Below the pieces are notes generated by a model. It saw only the letters and a list, made by a program, of their open reading frames with translations, was not told the origin of the DNA and searched no databases. This document shows positions 35,755 through 44,236 of a stretch of 64,000 bases of DNA, piece after piece. The stretch's first letter is position 1; each line of letters begins with the position of its first letter. Origin of the DNA: Galactobacillus timonensis (GTDB taxonomy: Bacteria; Bacillota_I; Bacilli_A; Erysipelotrichales; Erysipelotrichaceae); the NCBI RefSeq assembly GCF_900240265.1, contig NZ_LT964739.1, positions 131,010 through 195,009 on the forward strand, in the 5' to 3' direction. Made by a program: the position numbers and the translations under genes.

Positions 35755-37782
35755 TTATTCCGCAATTTGATAAACAGTATCGCCTTCCACCTGCATGATG
35801 ACCGGTTCCGTGTCATATTCCACGCCGAAAATATCTGTAATTTCAAACATATACATATAGTATCCGTCCCCCATATCTTCATCTTCCATGATGATATCGT
35901 CGGACCATTCTACGGCGTCAGTGTAATACCAGTTTTCTTCCTCCGAATCCGCCTGAAAAGCCGGCAAAAGGAATACGATCTCATCGCCCTCCTGCAAAGG
36001 AGTAATACCGCGGCTCGTCATGCTTCCGATCCCGTCACTGCTTTCAACGCCATCATAGGTACCAAGCACCCGGTAGGTCTCTGTGGAATAGTCGTAAATA
36101 GCCCGGATGTTCGTCTCTTTCCCGTTGACCTCCGCCGGAATAGAATACCGATTGTAACTTTCTGTTTCCTCGATCAGCTCTGCATTTACATACTCGCCGC
36201 CGATCGTCATCCACTGACCGAAGAAATTATCTTTGAACCTGCCGTTTTCCCAGTCGCTGTCGATATTATTATCTTCGCCGAGGTAAACAAATTCCGAAGC
36301 AGATCCATCTTCAGATCCGTCGGTCATGTACCAGAGGAGGAAATGAACGGATTTCACAGCCTCCAGTCCGGAGGTAATTGACAAGTGCAGATAGCCATCA
36401 TCACCACTCGTCTGCTCATATTGCACATCGAAATTGCTTCCGGACACCGGCTGCATATCGGTCAAGAGCTCCTGCACATCCTCCTCGGATGAACTCCACC
36501 ATACGGACGAATCGTAGTCTGCCCATTCCTGGTCCCAGTCCACATCTCCATAGGTATCCGTAACCGCTGCAATGTACTGCAGATAAGGCGTGTTGTCCGA
36601 ATTCTGGATGTAGACTGACAGCTCGTCCTCTGTCACTTCGATCGGATAAAACACCGAGATGCCATGTGAATTCTCTCTGCTGTCTCCATGTACGCTGTAT
36701 ACGACCGCTTCATCGATCGCCCTCAGAAGGCCGCTACCATCCGTCTGCACATAATCCTGCGTGTTGCTGACCAGATCAGCGACATCGACCATGTTGCAGT
36801 AGCCCTCGGCATCTGTATTGCCGCCATAGGATTCCGTCTGATCAGCAGCTGATGCCACGCTGTTCAAGGCTTCCACATCGTCGGCCGCCATCGCCATGCC
36901 GCTGGTATATTCATCAAAGGTGCGGTCCAGCATATCGACAGCCGACAGATCGATTACGGACAGCGTTGCCTCGTCCGCGCAGTCCAGGCGGAGACATTTA
37001 TCCAAAAAGGCATCGCAGATGACCTTTCCCAGCGCATCGCCCTGCATGGAAGGGTCCTCCCCGATGGCGTTCAGCATCGACTCGTAGTCCCATCCCTGGC
37101 CCGGCTCCGTCTCTTCGGATGCTACCATATAATACCCGAAGCCGCTGATCGCTTTGGCTGTTTCGAAACTTGCCATCAGGCAGGCATCAAAACCGATGAA
37201 ATCCAGCGTGACACCAGTATCGTTCAGAGCCGATCCCAGTTCCGGAAGCGTCAGGTTGTCACCGTCATAGAGTTCGTCATAGCATACGCCGTCCGCATTG
37301 CCGCCGCCATGATCCCACAGGATTAAACCGTAATGTTCCGAGGGATAAGTTTCTATGCCCCACTGTATAAAACCAGTCAGCGTAGACGGATCTCCCATCG
37401 AAGCCAGTTCCACGGTCTCCGCTTCCTCCAGACTGCCATCCATCACCTGGTAGCGGCCGAGTACATCTGTCTCGATACCGTCCCAGTACCATGTGGAGGT
37501 TCCACCTGTTTCCACCAGAACGTTGACATCTTCCGGAAGCACGGCACTGCACATTTCCTCCAGATTCAGCGAGGCAAGGCCGCCGCTGCTCTCCAGATCA
37601 GACCCACACAGGTAGACCATAATCGTCCAACCGGACTCGCTGCTTCCGACACCTGGCCCGGCATTCGTCATCCTGTTCATTGGATCTGAAACAGCGGTCT
37701 CTGTATCTGTGCAGCCGGAGAGGATCGCTCCAACCGTGAGTAGTCCTGCCATGAGCAGTGCCGAATGTTTGGTCTTCATCAT
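35755..37782 (-). CDS. Clostripain-family (C11) cysteine peptidase, lipoprotein
   Basis: The 675-aa protein has a lipoprotein signal (MKTKHSALLMAGLLTVGAI, lipobox LSGC, Cys about 24). The C11 core follows: WTIMVYLCGSDLESSGG, the catalytic His in LILWDHGGG (about 175) and the catalytic Cys in FIGFDACLMA (about 215). A long beta-rich C-terminal part (about 400-675) has no motif I recognise. Clostripains cleave after Arg/Lys and mature by self-cleavage. This one should act at the cell surface. It lies between the response regulator and the kinase genes, suggesting that it processes a signal or is a regulated output. Confidence 0.9.
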   Translation of the reverse strand: MMKTKHSALLMAGLLTVGAILSGCTDTETAVSDPMNRMTNAGPGVGSSESGWTIMVYLCGSDLESSGGLASLNLEEMCSAVLPEDVNVLVETGGTSTWYWDGIETDVLGRYQVMDGSLEEAETVELASMGDPSTLTGFIQWGIETYPSEHYGLILWDHGGGNADGVCYDELYDGDNLTLPELGSALNDTGVTLDFIGFDACLMASFETAKAISGFGYYMVASEETEPGQGWDYESMLNAIGEDPSMQGDALGKVICDAFLDKCLRLDCADEATLSVIDLSAVDMLDRTFDEYTSGMAMAADDVEALNSVASAADQTESYGGNTDAEGYCNMVDVADLVSNTQDYVQTDGSGLLRAIDEAVVYSVHGDSRENSHGISVFYPIEVTEDELSVYIQNSDNTPYLQYIAAVTDTYGDVDWDQEWADYDSSVWWSSSEEDVQELLTDMQPVSGSNFDVQYEQTSGDDGYLHLSITSGLEAVKSVHFLLWYMTDGSEDGSASEFVYLGEDNNIDSDWENGRFKDNFFGQWMTIGGEYVNAELIEETESYNRYSIPAEVNGKETNIRAIYDYSTETYRVLGTYDGVESSDGIGSMTSRGITPLQEGDEIVFLLPAFQADSEEENWYYTDAVEWSDDIIMEDEDMGDGYYMYMFEITDIFGVEYDTEPVIMQVEGDTVYQIAE

Positions 37783-37787
37783 TGCTT

Positions 37788-38078
37788 TTATTCTCCACCG
37801 TCCGGATTCTGTTCTTCCAGATTCTTACGCACCATTTCCTGAAAGTCCTTGTCAAAGTCTGCAGACGCTGCCCTGCCCAGCTTTCTCATGAGAAACAGAA
37901 GCAGTACGTTTAAAACCAGCAGGAAAATTCCAGGCGCCGGTGCGCCCGTAAAGGTGGCGGCTGCACCAATCATCAGGAAGATGATAACCACGGTGTACAA
38001 CACGCAGCGCAGAAAAATCAGAGAATCCTCCCAGAGGATAACCAGCTCCTTCCATATCGTCGCAAGAAATTTGTTCAT
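37788..38078 (-). CDS. Small membrane protein of the clostripain cluster
   Basis: The 96-aa protein has two hydrophobic helices (about 22-45 and 49-68) and a charged C-terminal tail (RKLGRAASADFDKDF). The start at 38078 is chosen because GGAGGT lies 4 bp upstream; a longer frame from 38090 would place that site inside the coding region. It is 5 bp upstream of the clostripain gene, so translationally coupled. Family not recognised. Confidence 0.7.
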   Translation of the reverse strand: MNKFLATIWKELVILWEDSLIFLRCVLYTVVIIFLMIGAAATFTGAPAPGIFLLVLNVLLLFLMRKLGRAASADFDKDFQEMVRKNLEEQNPDGGE

Positions 38079-38123
38079 CCATACCTCCATGTATCATCCA
38101 GGCAGAAATCCCTGCTTCCGGTT

Positions 38124-38873
38124 TTATTCGTTATGATCGTCCTGTGCCTGTTTTTTCCAGCCTCCCGCAATCGAATACAGATACTGCTCATACGCACGCT
38201 TTGCGGCATAAAATCCCTGCCGATGAATATGAACATTCTGCCCATCCTCCATGACAAAGGTCAGCAGTTCTTTGTCGATGCGGCAGATATTGGACAGGTT
38301 CACCAGATAACTTTTGTGGCACCGGTAAAAATACTTTTCCGGAAAATCCACCTGTACTTCATCCAGTTTGCCCCGCACCACCAGCTCCTGTCCGTTTTCC
38401 ACATGGATGATCAGATTTTTTCCTCTCTGCTCCACGCACTGAATGCGATCAAAGGGAACTCTCACTCGTCCCGCGGCTGTCTCACATTCATAATGAGGCT
38501 CGGATTCCTTTCTGCTGATCACCAGCTGAATGAGATCCCGGATCTCTTCTTCATCCACCGGCTTTTCCAGGTAGCGGGCCGCATGCAGACGGTACGATTC
38601 GAGCGCATAGTCCTGACTCGTTGTAGCAATGGCGGCAACGACATGCACATCCGAGTGCCGGATCTGCTCCAGCGCTTCAATGCCCGTCATGCCGCCCATA
38701 TAGATGTCAAAAATGATCAGATCATACTTTCCAGGATAAAAAGCAGCAAGAAGATCCTCTGCACTCTCAAATGCTTCCACGGACAACTCGGCATACGAGT
38801 CCGATACCAGCCTGAGCAGCCTTACGCGCTCGTCTTTGTTGTCTTCACAAATACCGATCTGAAGTTTTTCCAA
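38124..38873 (-). CDS. LytTR-family response regulator
   Basis: The 249-aa protein has a receiver domain (acidic pocket IGICEDNKDE, phospho-Asp in DLIIFDIYMGG, Lys in RYLEKPVDEEE). A LytTR DNA-binding domain follows (about 130-235; IQCVEQRGKNLIIHV, FYRCHKSYLVNL). This is the AgrA/VirR class, normally paired with GHKL kinases such as the one 2.5 kb downstream. Such regulators bind direct repeats upstream of weak promoters; candidate shared motifs are at 33594-33636 and 40630-40661. Confidence 0.92.
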   Translation of the reverse strand: MEKLQIGICEDNKDERVRLLRLVSDSYAELSVEAFESAEDLLAAFYPGKYDLIIFDIYMGGMTGIEALEQIRHSDVHVVAAIATTSQDYALESYRLHAARYLEKPVDEEEIRDLIQLVISRKESEPHYECETAAGRVRVPFDRIQCVEQRGKNLIIHVENGQELVVRGKLDEVQVDFPEKYFYRCHKSYLVNLSNICRIDKELLTFVMEDGQNVHIHRQGFYAAKRAYEQYLYSIAGGWKKQAQDDHNE

Positions 38874-38990
38874 AGTCAGTGTCCCTCCTTTTCCGTTTCA
38901 GGGAAATATCTGATCCTGCAAGCAGAAAGCGGCGACGCATCCCGGAAAGGATCGGTCGCCGCTGCCCGCAACATTCTGAGAATCAGAAAA

Positions 38991-39260
38991 TTACATAAAT
39001 GCCGCAATGAGTCCGCCTACCACAGCAAAGGTAAGGATAAGGAATATAATGCCGCCGATGAACGAAATGCGGCCGAAAATCTTTCCTGCAGTGCAGACAC
39101 CTTCGGTGTTTCCATCTCTTGCCGCGGCCTTTGCAAGCTCCACGGCAACAATGCCAAGTATAATCGATAGAACAGACGAATAACCGTAAAACCAGCAGAT
39201 AACGCCGATAATGCCAAGTACAAGACTTACGACGGCTTTCCCGTGCGAAGGCTGTTTCAT
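38991..39260 (-). CDS. DUF4190-type small membrane protein
   Basis: The 89-aa protein has three hydrophobic helices: AVVSLVLGIIGVICWFYG, SVLSIILGIVAVELAK and ISFIGGIIFLILTFAVVGG. It carries the SxxxGIxG pattern common to DUF4190 proteins. Function unknown. It lies between the AIM24-like gene and the response regulator in one orientation. Confidence 0.75.
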   Translation of the reverse strand: MKQPSHGKAVVSLVLGIIGVICWFYGYSSVLSIILGIVAVELAKAAARDGNTEGVCTAGKIFGRISFIGGIIFLILTFAVVGGLIAAFM

Positions 39261-39366
39261 ATCATAATCCCCTTTCCAGCAGCACTCCTGTGCCGCATAC
39301 TAAGTGCCAGATGAATGGCGGAAAACAGATCTTAGCCCGGCATCTGGCTGCCGAATTGTTCCAGGA

Positions 39367-40065
39367 TTAATTGGAAGACTTATCCGGGAGGAACGGCTTA
39401 ACGGCATCCGCCAGAGCATTGATGTTCCGCGTCTGGATCAAAATTTTGCCTGATCCGGTAAATCTGTTGACAAGGCCCTCGCCGGTTGTAAAGCCGAAAG
39501 ATCCGGATGCCACTTCAATGCTGTAAGAGAGCGACGCATCCCAGGCAACAACATGCTCGTTATCGATAGTAACGGGCTTTGCCGGCGTGCACTCTACCTC
39601 AACGAGGTCACCGTACGCAGCAATCAGCATATCGCCCTGTCCCTCCGTCTCCATGACGAACAGACCGCCGGAGCCGCCGAAGAAAGCCTGACCTAGATCC
39701 TGCTTCTGCATCTTGTAGTTTACCGAATCATCGCAGGCAAAGAATGCACCGTCATTCAGACGGTACTGGCGAGCGCCAACCTCCAGTTTAGCGATTGTTC
39801 CCGGCACCGTGGGTGCGATGGCAACCACACCATCAGCAGCTGTTCCTGTTACCTGCGTGATGAAGATGCTCTCATCGCTGACAAGGCTCTTCGCCATCGC
39901 ACTGAGGAATCCACCGAATCCCTTCTTATTGCTGTTGAGTTTTCCCTCCAGGTTCACATCCTGCATATACACCATGGCACCGTTTTCGATCTTGGCTGTT
40001 TCCCCGTTGCCAAGATGAATCTTTGCCAGCTGAAAGCCTGCACCACCCACAAGTTCAAAATTCAT
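39367..40065 (-). CDS. AIM24/TIGR00266-family beta-sandwich protein
   Basis: The 232-aa protein is an AIM24-like (DUF124) protein, with the start FQLAKIHLGNGETAKIENGAMVY split over two strands. Typical GFTTGEGLVNRFTGSGKILIQTRN lies near the C-terminus (about 187-210) and a Gly-rich FFGGSGGLFVMETEG near the centre. No signal peptide, so probably cytoplasmic. Function is unknown; bacterial members often accompany membrane-stress genes. Confidence 0.85.
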   Translation of the reverse strand: MNFELVGGAGFQLAKIHLGNGETAKIENGAMVYMQDVNLEGKLNSNKKGFGGFLSAMAKSLVSDESIFITQVTGTAADGVVAIAPTVPGTIAKLEVGARQYRLNDGAFFACDDSVNYKMQKQDLGQAFFGGSGGLFVMETEGQGDMLIAAYGDLVEVECTPAKPVTIDNEHVVAWDASLSYSIEVASGSFGFTTGEGLVNRFTGSGKILIQTRNINALADAVKPFLPDKSSN

Positions 40066-40122
40066 TTCAATATTCTCCTCTACTATGATTTTGTTTAATA
40101 GCTGTTATAGTCTGCCCGCTGA

Positions 40123-40509
40123 TTACAGATTCAGCGCATTCAGTTCATCGACCGTCAAATCCACCAGTTTCTCAGCCTTCTTGGCATTTCCGCCGGCTGC
40201 GCTGCGCAGATTTGTAAGTCCCCCGGTCAGGTCACTCAAAATGCCATTGACAGCCATGTTTCCGACACCAGCCGCATCATTCTTCGAAATCTGGAACTTA
40301 GCTGTCGCCGTCTTTTTGAAACCCAGGACCGGTACGATCCAGACCTGGTTATGACGATCCAGCGGCGGGAACGTGATGATGGTCGCAAGACCGTGCTTTG
40401 TCAGCGCCGGTGCACCAGCGGAAAAGCTGTGACCATTGATCGCATCATAAAATTCCTCAATCGTATACTCTTTCTTCGTGTTGATGTTTTTGACTTTTAC
40501 TCCAAACAT
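40123..40509 (-). CDS. Hypothetical protein, first gene of the signalling cluster
   Basis: The 128-aa protein starts MFGVKVKNINTKKEYTIEEF. It looks like a small alpha/beta domain with a hydrophobic strand (LATIITFPPLDRHNQVWIVP) and a Gly/Ala-rich, partly helical C-terminus (GNMAVNGILSDLTGGL). ATG at 40509 follows GGAGGAGG. No family recognised. It is 57 bp upstream of the AIM24-like gene and probably co-transcribed, under the motif at 40630-40661. Confidence 0.65.
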   Translation of the reverse strand: MFGVKVKNINTKKEYTIEEFYDAINGHSFSAGAPALTKHGLATIITFPPLDRHNQVWIVPVLGFKKTATAKFQISKNDAAGVGNMAVNGILSDLTGGLTNLRSAAGGNAKKAEKLVDLTVDELNALNL

Positions 40510-40629
40510 AACCTCCTCCTTCTGACAAAAAATATTGCAGCGCTTCTGTGCCGGCACAGTGGCTGCGACAGATTTCCTGAAGCTGGAATCATCATAAAAT
40601 CCCAGTCATTCTGAAAAAAGGACGGGAAA

Positions 40630-40661
40630 AGTGCGAAAGAAGGAAAAATCGGTACTTGACA
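40630..40661 (-). promoter_or_regulatory. Conserved upstream motif of the signalling cluster
   Basis: AGTGCGAAA (40630-40638) and GGTACTTGACA (40651-40661) on the plus strand repeat the pair at 33594-33636. A minus-strand TATGAT -10 without a good -35 follows, as expected of an activator-dependent promoter. Confidence 0.45.
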
Positions 40662-41169
40662 AAATCTGACGCAATGTACTCAAGGCCCTGTTTCTCATTC
40701 GAATACAAGTCACTGTCCGCACATATAGCCGCTGGGGAAGCCGCTTACTCCCCCAGAGGGGCATGTTGGATAGTTACTGCCGCAAGCGCACAACAGCAGC
40801 TCTTGCCTATGTGAGCTTAACAGTTTCTTTCATGAATCCGTTCGTTACTGAAAGGAAGCGGCGATGATAGATATTTTCGAACGGTCCCTGCCGGCTGGTG
40901 CTGCACTATCATTAACGCATTGGGTATTTCAGATGACATACGTTTTCCCGAGATGCTGCAGGAAGCACCCTGCGCGTATGCGTGCATACCTCTCAAAATG
41001 ATTTTTCGTGTCCTGCCTATGATTCGAATCCGTTTCAAACCGGCGCAAGAAAAAAACAGTGACCGCACAAGCCACTGCTTCATATTGTTTTATAGAGATA
41101 CTTTTTTCTTCATCGTGAGTGCCACCGTGAGAGCTATTGTCACTCACGCTTATCCTCCAGCCTTCCCGC
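40662..41169. other. About 500 bp without a supported gene
   Basis: Short frames on both strands lack ribosome sites or recognisable motifs. A minus-strand terminator-like hairpin (GCAGTGGC...GTCACTG then seven T) is at about 41055-41080. It resembles the one at 41993-42016, and probably once ended the decayed gene just upstream. Confidence 0.5.
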
Positions 41170-41170
41170 A

Positions 41171-41310
41171 GTGGCGGTGAAACCTTACCGTAAATCCGTA
41201 ATCATCTCCACGATATTCCACTTTACAGCCGACTTAATCACAGACATCCTGAATCCGCTTTAATCCGGTTGCAAAGCTCTCCATATCTTTTAGTAATATG
41301 TTGCCGCAGC
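41171..41310 (-). pseudogene. C-terminal remnant of an AlbA/RecG-like ATP-binding regulator
   Basis: The minus strand reads ESFATGLKRIQDVCD, one stop codon, then VGCKVEYRGDDYGFTVRFHR. The pattern (S/Y)(F/G)TGLKRI...GCKVEF...FTVxF is that of the HATPase-4 tail of Schlafen-AAA/RecG-related regulators. Only this tail remains and it holds a stop. Confidence 0.5.
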
Positions 41311-41319
41311 TTGTTCTCA

Positions 41320-41631
41320 TTACAGCTTTGTGCGGTAATTTTCCAGTATATGGAAAAATCCTACAAGATATACGGTTTCCCCATCCACTCTGTAAATGAA
41401 CAAATAATGATGTTTCTCCAATGCCAGTTTCCGGTATCTCTTTGATCGCAGATAGGGATCATTGCAGAAGGCAAAGGACTCTGCCATTTTCTCCAGCTTA
41501 CTATATGTGTGTTCGATATCATCCAGAACAGCTCCCGCTGCGGAAGGGCTTCTCACAGTATTGACAATATAGCTGATGCATTGATCGATCTGGTGCTCTG
41601 TATGTTCCGGAATCGCGAGCTTATAAGCCAT
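41320..41631 (-). CDS. RelE/ParE-family toxin
   Basis: The 103-aa protein has the ParE-like opening YKLAIPEHTEHQIDQCISYI, helix VLDDIEHTYSKLEKM and C-terminal strands (RKLALEKHHYLFIYRV, TVYLVGFFH). RelE/ParE toxins cleave ribosome-bound mRNA or poison gyrase; which applies is unclear. It overlaps its antitoxin by 11 bp and is translated after it. Confidence 0.88.
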   Translation of the reverse strand: MAYKLAIPEHTEHQIDQCISYIVNTVRSPSAAGAVLDDIEHTYSKLEKMAESFAFCNDPYLRSKRYRKLALEKHHYLFIYRVDGETVYLVGFFHILENYRTKL

Positions 41632-41881
41632 AATTCTTTCTCACATCAGCCAATGCCTCTCTGGCCTCTCTGGTTTTTCCGCCCCTGATCTCGTTTTCGG
41701 AAATCTCCAGTTCACGGTAAAGCTGCTCCTTCTGATATATTTCCTCATAGGCCTCCATGCTCATCAGTACCATATCGCCATATCCATTCTTCGTCACAAA
41801 AATAGGTTCAGAACTCTTATGGCACATTTCAGAAACTTTTGCTGTATCTTTTAAATCCTTGATGGGAATGATTTGTGGCAT
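41621..41881 (-). CDS. Phd/YefM-family antitoxin
   Basis: The 86-aa protein has the Phd/YefM N-terminus (PIKDLKDTAKVSEMCHKSSEPIFVTKNG) that binds DNA as a dimer. An extended acidic tail (EREISENE-like) wraps the toxin. It is the first gene of the pair. An AT-rich region with TATAAA and TATAAT-like boxes directly upstream (41900-41935) should carry the autoregulated promoter. Confidence 0.88.
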   Translation of the reverse strand: MPQIIPIKDLKDTAKVSEMCHKSSEPIFVTKNGYGDMVLMSMEAYEEIYQKEQLYRELEISENEIRGGKTREAREALADVRKNYGL

Positions 41882-41992
41882 ATTATCACCTCACTTTACT
41901 GTCGATCATGACATATTTATACCATAATTATATGTATTCCGCGATGCCATCTACACTTCCAAAACTGACTTCAAATCGACGCAAAGTAAAAG

Positions 41993-42016
41993 GCAGCGGC
42001 CGCAAAAGCCACTGCC
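41993..42016 (-). terminator. Terminator of small Fer4-like ORF
   Basis: GGCAGCGGC pairs with GCCACTGCC (one mismatch) and the minus strand continues TTTTA. Confidence 0.6.
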
Positions 42017-42039
42017 TCATATTTCACAGCAACACTATT

Positions 42040-42159
42040 TTATTCGAGCTCGATTGTTCCAGGCGCATGCTGGCAGATGGAAGGATTCCAGAAAATTGAT
42101 ATTTCCTCATTCTCATATGTCTTGAATCCCTGAGCTTCAAGGTCTGTTCTTCTGGACAT
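42040..42159 (-). CDS. 39-aa ORF, possible truncated Fer4_19-like protein
   Basis: The small ORF is behind a strong GGAGGTTGAG site and ends before a terminator. It reads KTYENEEISIFWNPSICQHA, like the first half of divergent mono-cluster ferredoxins, which continue with more Cys. Here it stops at APGTIELE. It may be a short expressed protein or a truncated gene. Its last 23 nt are almost identical to 61509-61531. Confidence 0.45.
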   Translation of the reverse strand: MSRRTDLEAQGFKTYENEEISIFWNPSICQHAPGTIELE

Positions 42160-42322
42160 GGCTCAACCTCCTTATGCTTTACTTTTCCCAGGAAAAATCT
42201 ACCAGGCTGATAGCCATTTCCTTCGTTCATGTTCCTTTCGCTGTTTCCCGCCCGCTCATATTTTTCTTTTTCTATGATTGTGGCCGGCACATCCGCTTCG
42301 CGGTGGAAGCATTATATCCTGA

Positions 42323-43078
42323 TCACCTGGTATTGTTCCTGTACAGTACGATTCTTCCAAGCACAAGGCAGATCACCGCGATTACAAAGGAACATCCTTC
42401 TACTACAGCCAGAGATGTTATGGCTCTGTACTGATACATGGCTGCCGGTGCATCCACCAGGGCATGAAGAAGAATCGCGACCGGATAGAGCCAAATCTGT
42501 TTCCGGTTTCTTGCCGCCGTATATACGAGCATAGAAAGACCAATGTGTATCATCATGGCAGAAATGCGTTCAAACATGGCAATTCCTGCTGTAGCAAACG
42601 TAATGCTTTGTGCGTTAGCCAGTATTTGTGCTGTTGCCTCTGCAGTGCCGATTTTCACTCCGCCAGCTGCCAGAAGCATGGTCAGATAAGATACTCCCAA
42701 TATCAGGATTACTTCCATTCCGCCGTGCCCGATTCCATATGCAACTGCGCAGGAATTTTTGTTATTTTTGCGCAGAAGCACTTTGAATCCAAACAAACGA
42801 CCGGTTTCTTCAAAAATGCCAGCCGCAAATGCCGCATACAAAGTATACAGAACCGGCGAAGCCAGTATTTTGGATGAAACAGCATTCCGGCTTCCCAGAC
42901 ATACCTGATGCATAAGATTTTCCAGCACCATGGCAAACAGGACAAAACAGAGAGCTCCAGCCGCAAAGGACCAGATGGATTCTCCTGTACGCCGCTTCCA
43001 CCAGATCATCATCCCGACCGGAAATGCGATAGCGAAGACAAAGGTAATAATCAGAACAGCATTTCTGTCCATTATCAT
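42323..43078 (-). CDS. YhfC-family intramembrane metalloprotease-like protein
   Basis: The 251-aa protein has seven to eight membrane helices and the YhfC signatures FAAGIFEETGRLFGF (Glu pair) and AYGIGHGGMEVI (His), with a third conserved His in LLHALVDAPAA. These are in-membrane catalytic-type residues related to CAAX-like/PrsW proteases. Substrate unknown. Start at 43078 is supported by AGGGAG. It is divergent from the membrane protein/XRE pair. Confidence 0.85.
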   Translation of the reverse strand: MIMDRNAVLIITFVFAIAFPVGMMIWWKRRTGESIWSFAAGALCFVLFAMVLENLMHQVCLGSRNAVSSKILASPVLYTLYAAFAAGIFEETGRLFGFKVLLRKNNKNSCAVAYGIGHGGMEVILILGVSYLTMLLAAGGVKIGTAEATAQILANAQSITFATAGIAMFERISAMMIHIGLSMLVYTAARNRKQIWLYPVAILLHALVDAPAAMYQYRAITSLAVVEGCSFVIAVICLVLGRIVLYRNNTR

Positions 43079-43162
43079 GATGCTCTCCCTTTACTCTTTA
43101 TTGTTTCTATATCATATCATCCCAAAGCTACGCAAAAGTGAATTATTTGTCACATTTATTGC

Positions 43163-43190
43163 TGACAAGTAATTTTAATGTGATATATTT
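43163..43190 (+). promoter_or_regulatory. Promoter of membrane protein/XRE pair
   Basis: CTGACA (43163-43168), 16-bp spacer, TATATT (43185-43190). The -10 lies inside the left arm of the palindrome. Confidence 0.6.
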
Positions 43191-43217
43191 ATAACGCAAA
43201 GTGATAAATATATCACA
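43181..43217 (+). promoter_or_regulatory. Large palindromic operator
   Basis: GTGATATATTTAT and ATAAATATATCAC are perfect 13-bp arms 11 bp apart. They overlap the -10 and end 5 bp before the ribosome site. It is a likely autoregulatory site for the XRE protein. Confidence 0.7.
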
Positions 43218-43228
43218 CGGGAGGCATT

Positions 43229-43642
43229 ATGAATAAAAAAGTCAGTATTACAGAATTGATGACAGAAACTGCAGTTCTTACCATTGGTTTGACATTCTAC
43301 TATTGGTGCTGGGTAAGAACGGATTGGAAAGAATCCTACACGTATATTCAAAATGCTGTCGCAGGAGGGATCATATGTTTTATTTTCCTGATATCATACA
43401 GAGTCCGGAAATTTCACAAAGAACCCATCGATGAGCTTGCAAGAGCAAATTTAAAAAGATGTGACTCCATCTGTCTGAAAATATTTGCAGCAGCAATGGT
43501 TTTGACTGCATTTATTGGCGGCACATTGGGGCATGTAGCTAATACTGCATCTTTCATGGGCTGGGTTATTATGTTTTCGCTGATCATCATTTCCATACTG
43601 CGAATTATCATTTTCAAGGTAATGGATCAGAAGGGAGTATGA
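43229..43642 (+). CDS. Four-helix membrane protein partnered with XRE regulator
   Basis: The 137-aa protein has four hydrophobic helices (about 12-30, 42-58, 85-105, 110-130), a conserved-looking [16 protein letters not shown] loop and no catalytic motif. Its stop is 1 bp before the GTG start of the XRE gene. Such two-gene units, a small membrane protein plus a short XRE regulator, are common in Bacillota and poorly understood. Confidence 0.75.
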   Translation: MNKKVSITELMTETAVLTIGLTFYYWCWVRTDWKESYTYIQNAVAGGIICFIFLISYRVRKFHKEPIDELARANLKRCDSICLKIFAAAMVLTAFIGGTLGHVANTASFMGWVIMFSLIIISILRIIIFKVMDQKGV

Positions 43643-43643
43643 G

Positions 43644-43853
43644 GTGGCACTTGTTACAAAAATAAAAGAATTCCGTGAAAAAGCAGGATTAACGCAGGCG
43701 GATCTTGCGGAGAAAGTTGGTGCCCGGAGGGAGACAATTGTTCATCTGGAAAACGGTAAATATAATCCCTCATTAAAGCTGGCAATGGATATCGCAAGAG
43801 TATTTGACGTTACTGTCGAGGAATTATTTACCTTCACAGACGGAGATAAATAG
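43644..43853 (+). CDS. Short XRE-family regulator
   Basis: The 69-aa protein is almost entirely one helix-turn-helix domain ([36 protein letters not shown]), ending in VEELFTF. It starts with GTG behind AAGGGAG and stops with TAG. It probably binds the palindrome at 43181-43217. Confidence 0.88.
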   Translation: MALVTKIKEFREKAGLTQADLAEKVGARRETIVHLENGKYNPSLKLAMDIARVFDVTVEELFTFTDGDK

Positions 43854-44236
43854 GTGGTTCCGTTTTCAGGCAAAAAGGGTGGTCGGTAAACGCCGAATCT
43901 TTTTTGAAAAATGTACACCCGATGCATAGAAAAAGTCCGGAAGCCCAGTGTTTATACCGACTATCTAAAAATAGATGGGGTTTGGGGGTGCCTCTAAGAA
44001 ATCCTGGGATTGATGATCCGGGAGGAGTTAAAGAGCTGTAAACCCTCATGGGGAGGCACAAAGACCTTCTCCTTTTCGTATTTACCGATTATCATGCGGT
44101 TAGAGACATCAATAGAAAGGAAAAGGTTCAGAGACTAGTTTCCAGCCATCTCTGAACCCATAACCAAAACCATGGTTAGTGTACCACATTCACAATACAA
44201 AATTGTTAAACATCCTAATCATCTGAATGATTTTTG

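Noticed and set aside
40817..41083. 88-codon minus-strand frame
   Set aside because: No ribosome site, no motif, and a terminator hairpin lies inside its first codons.
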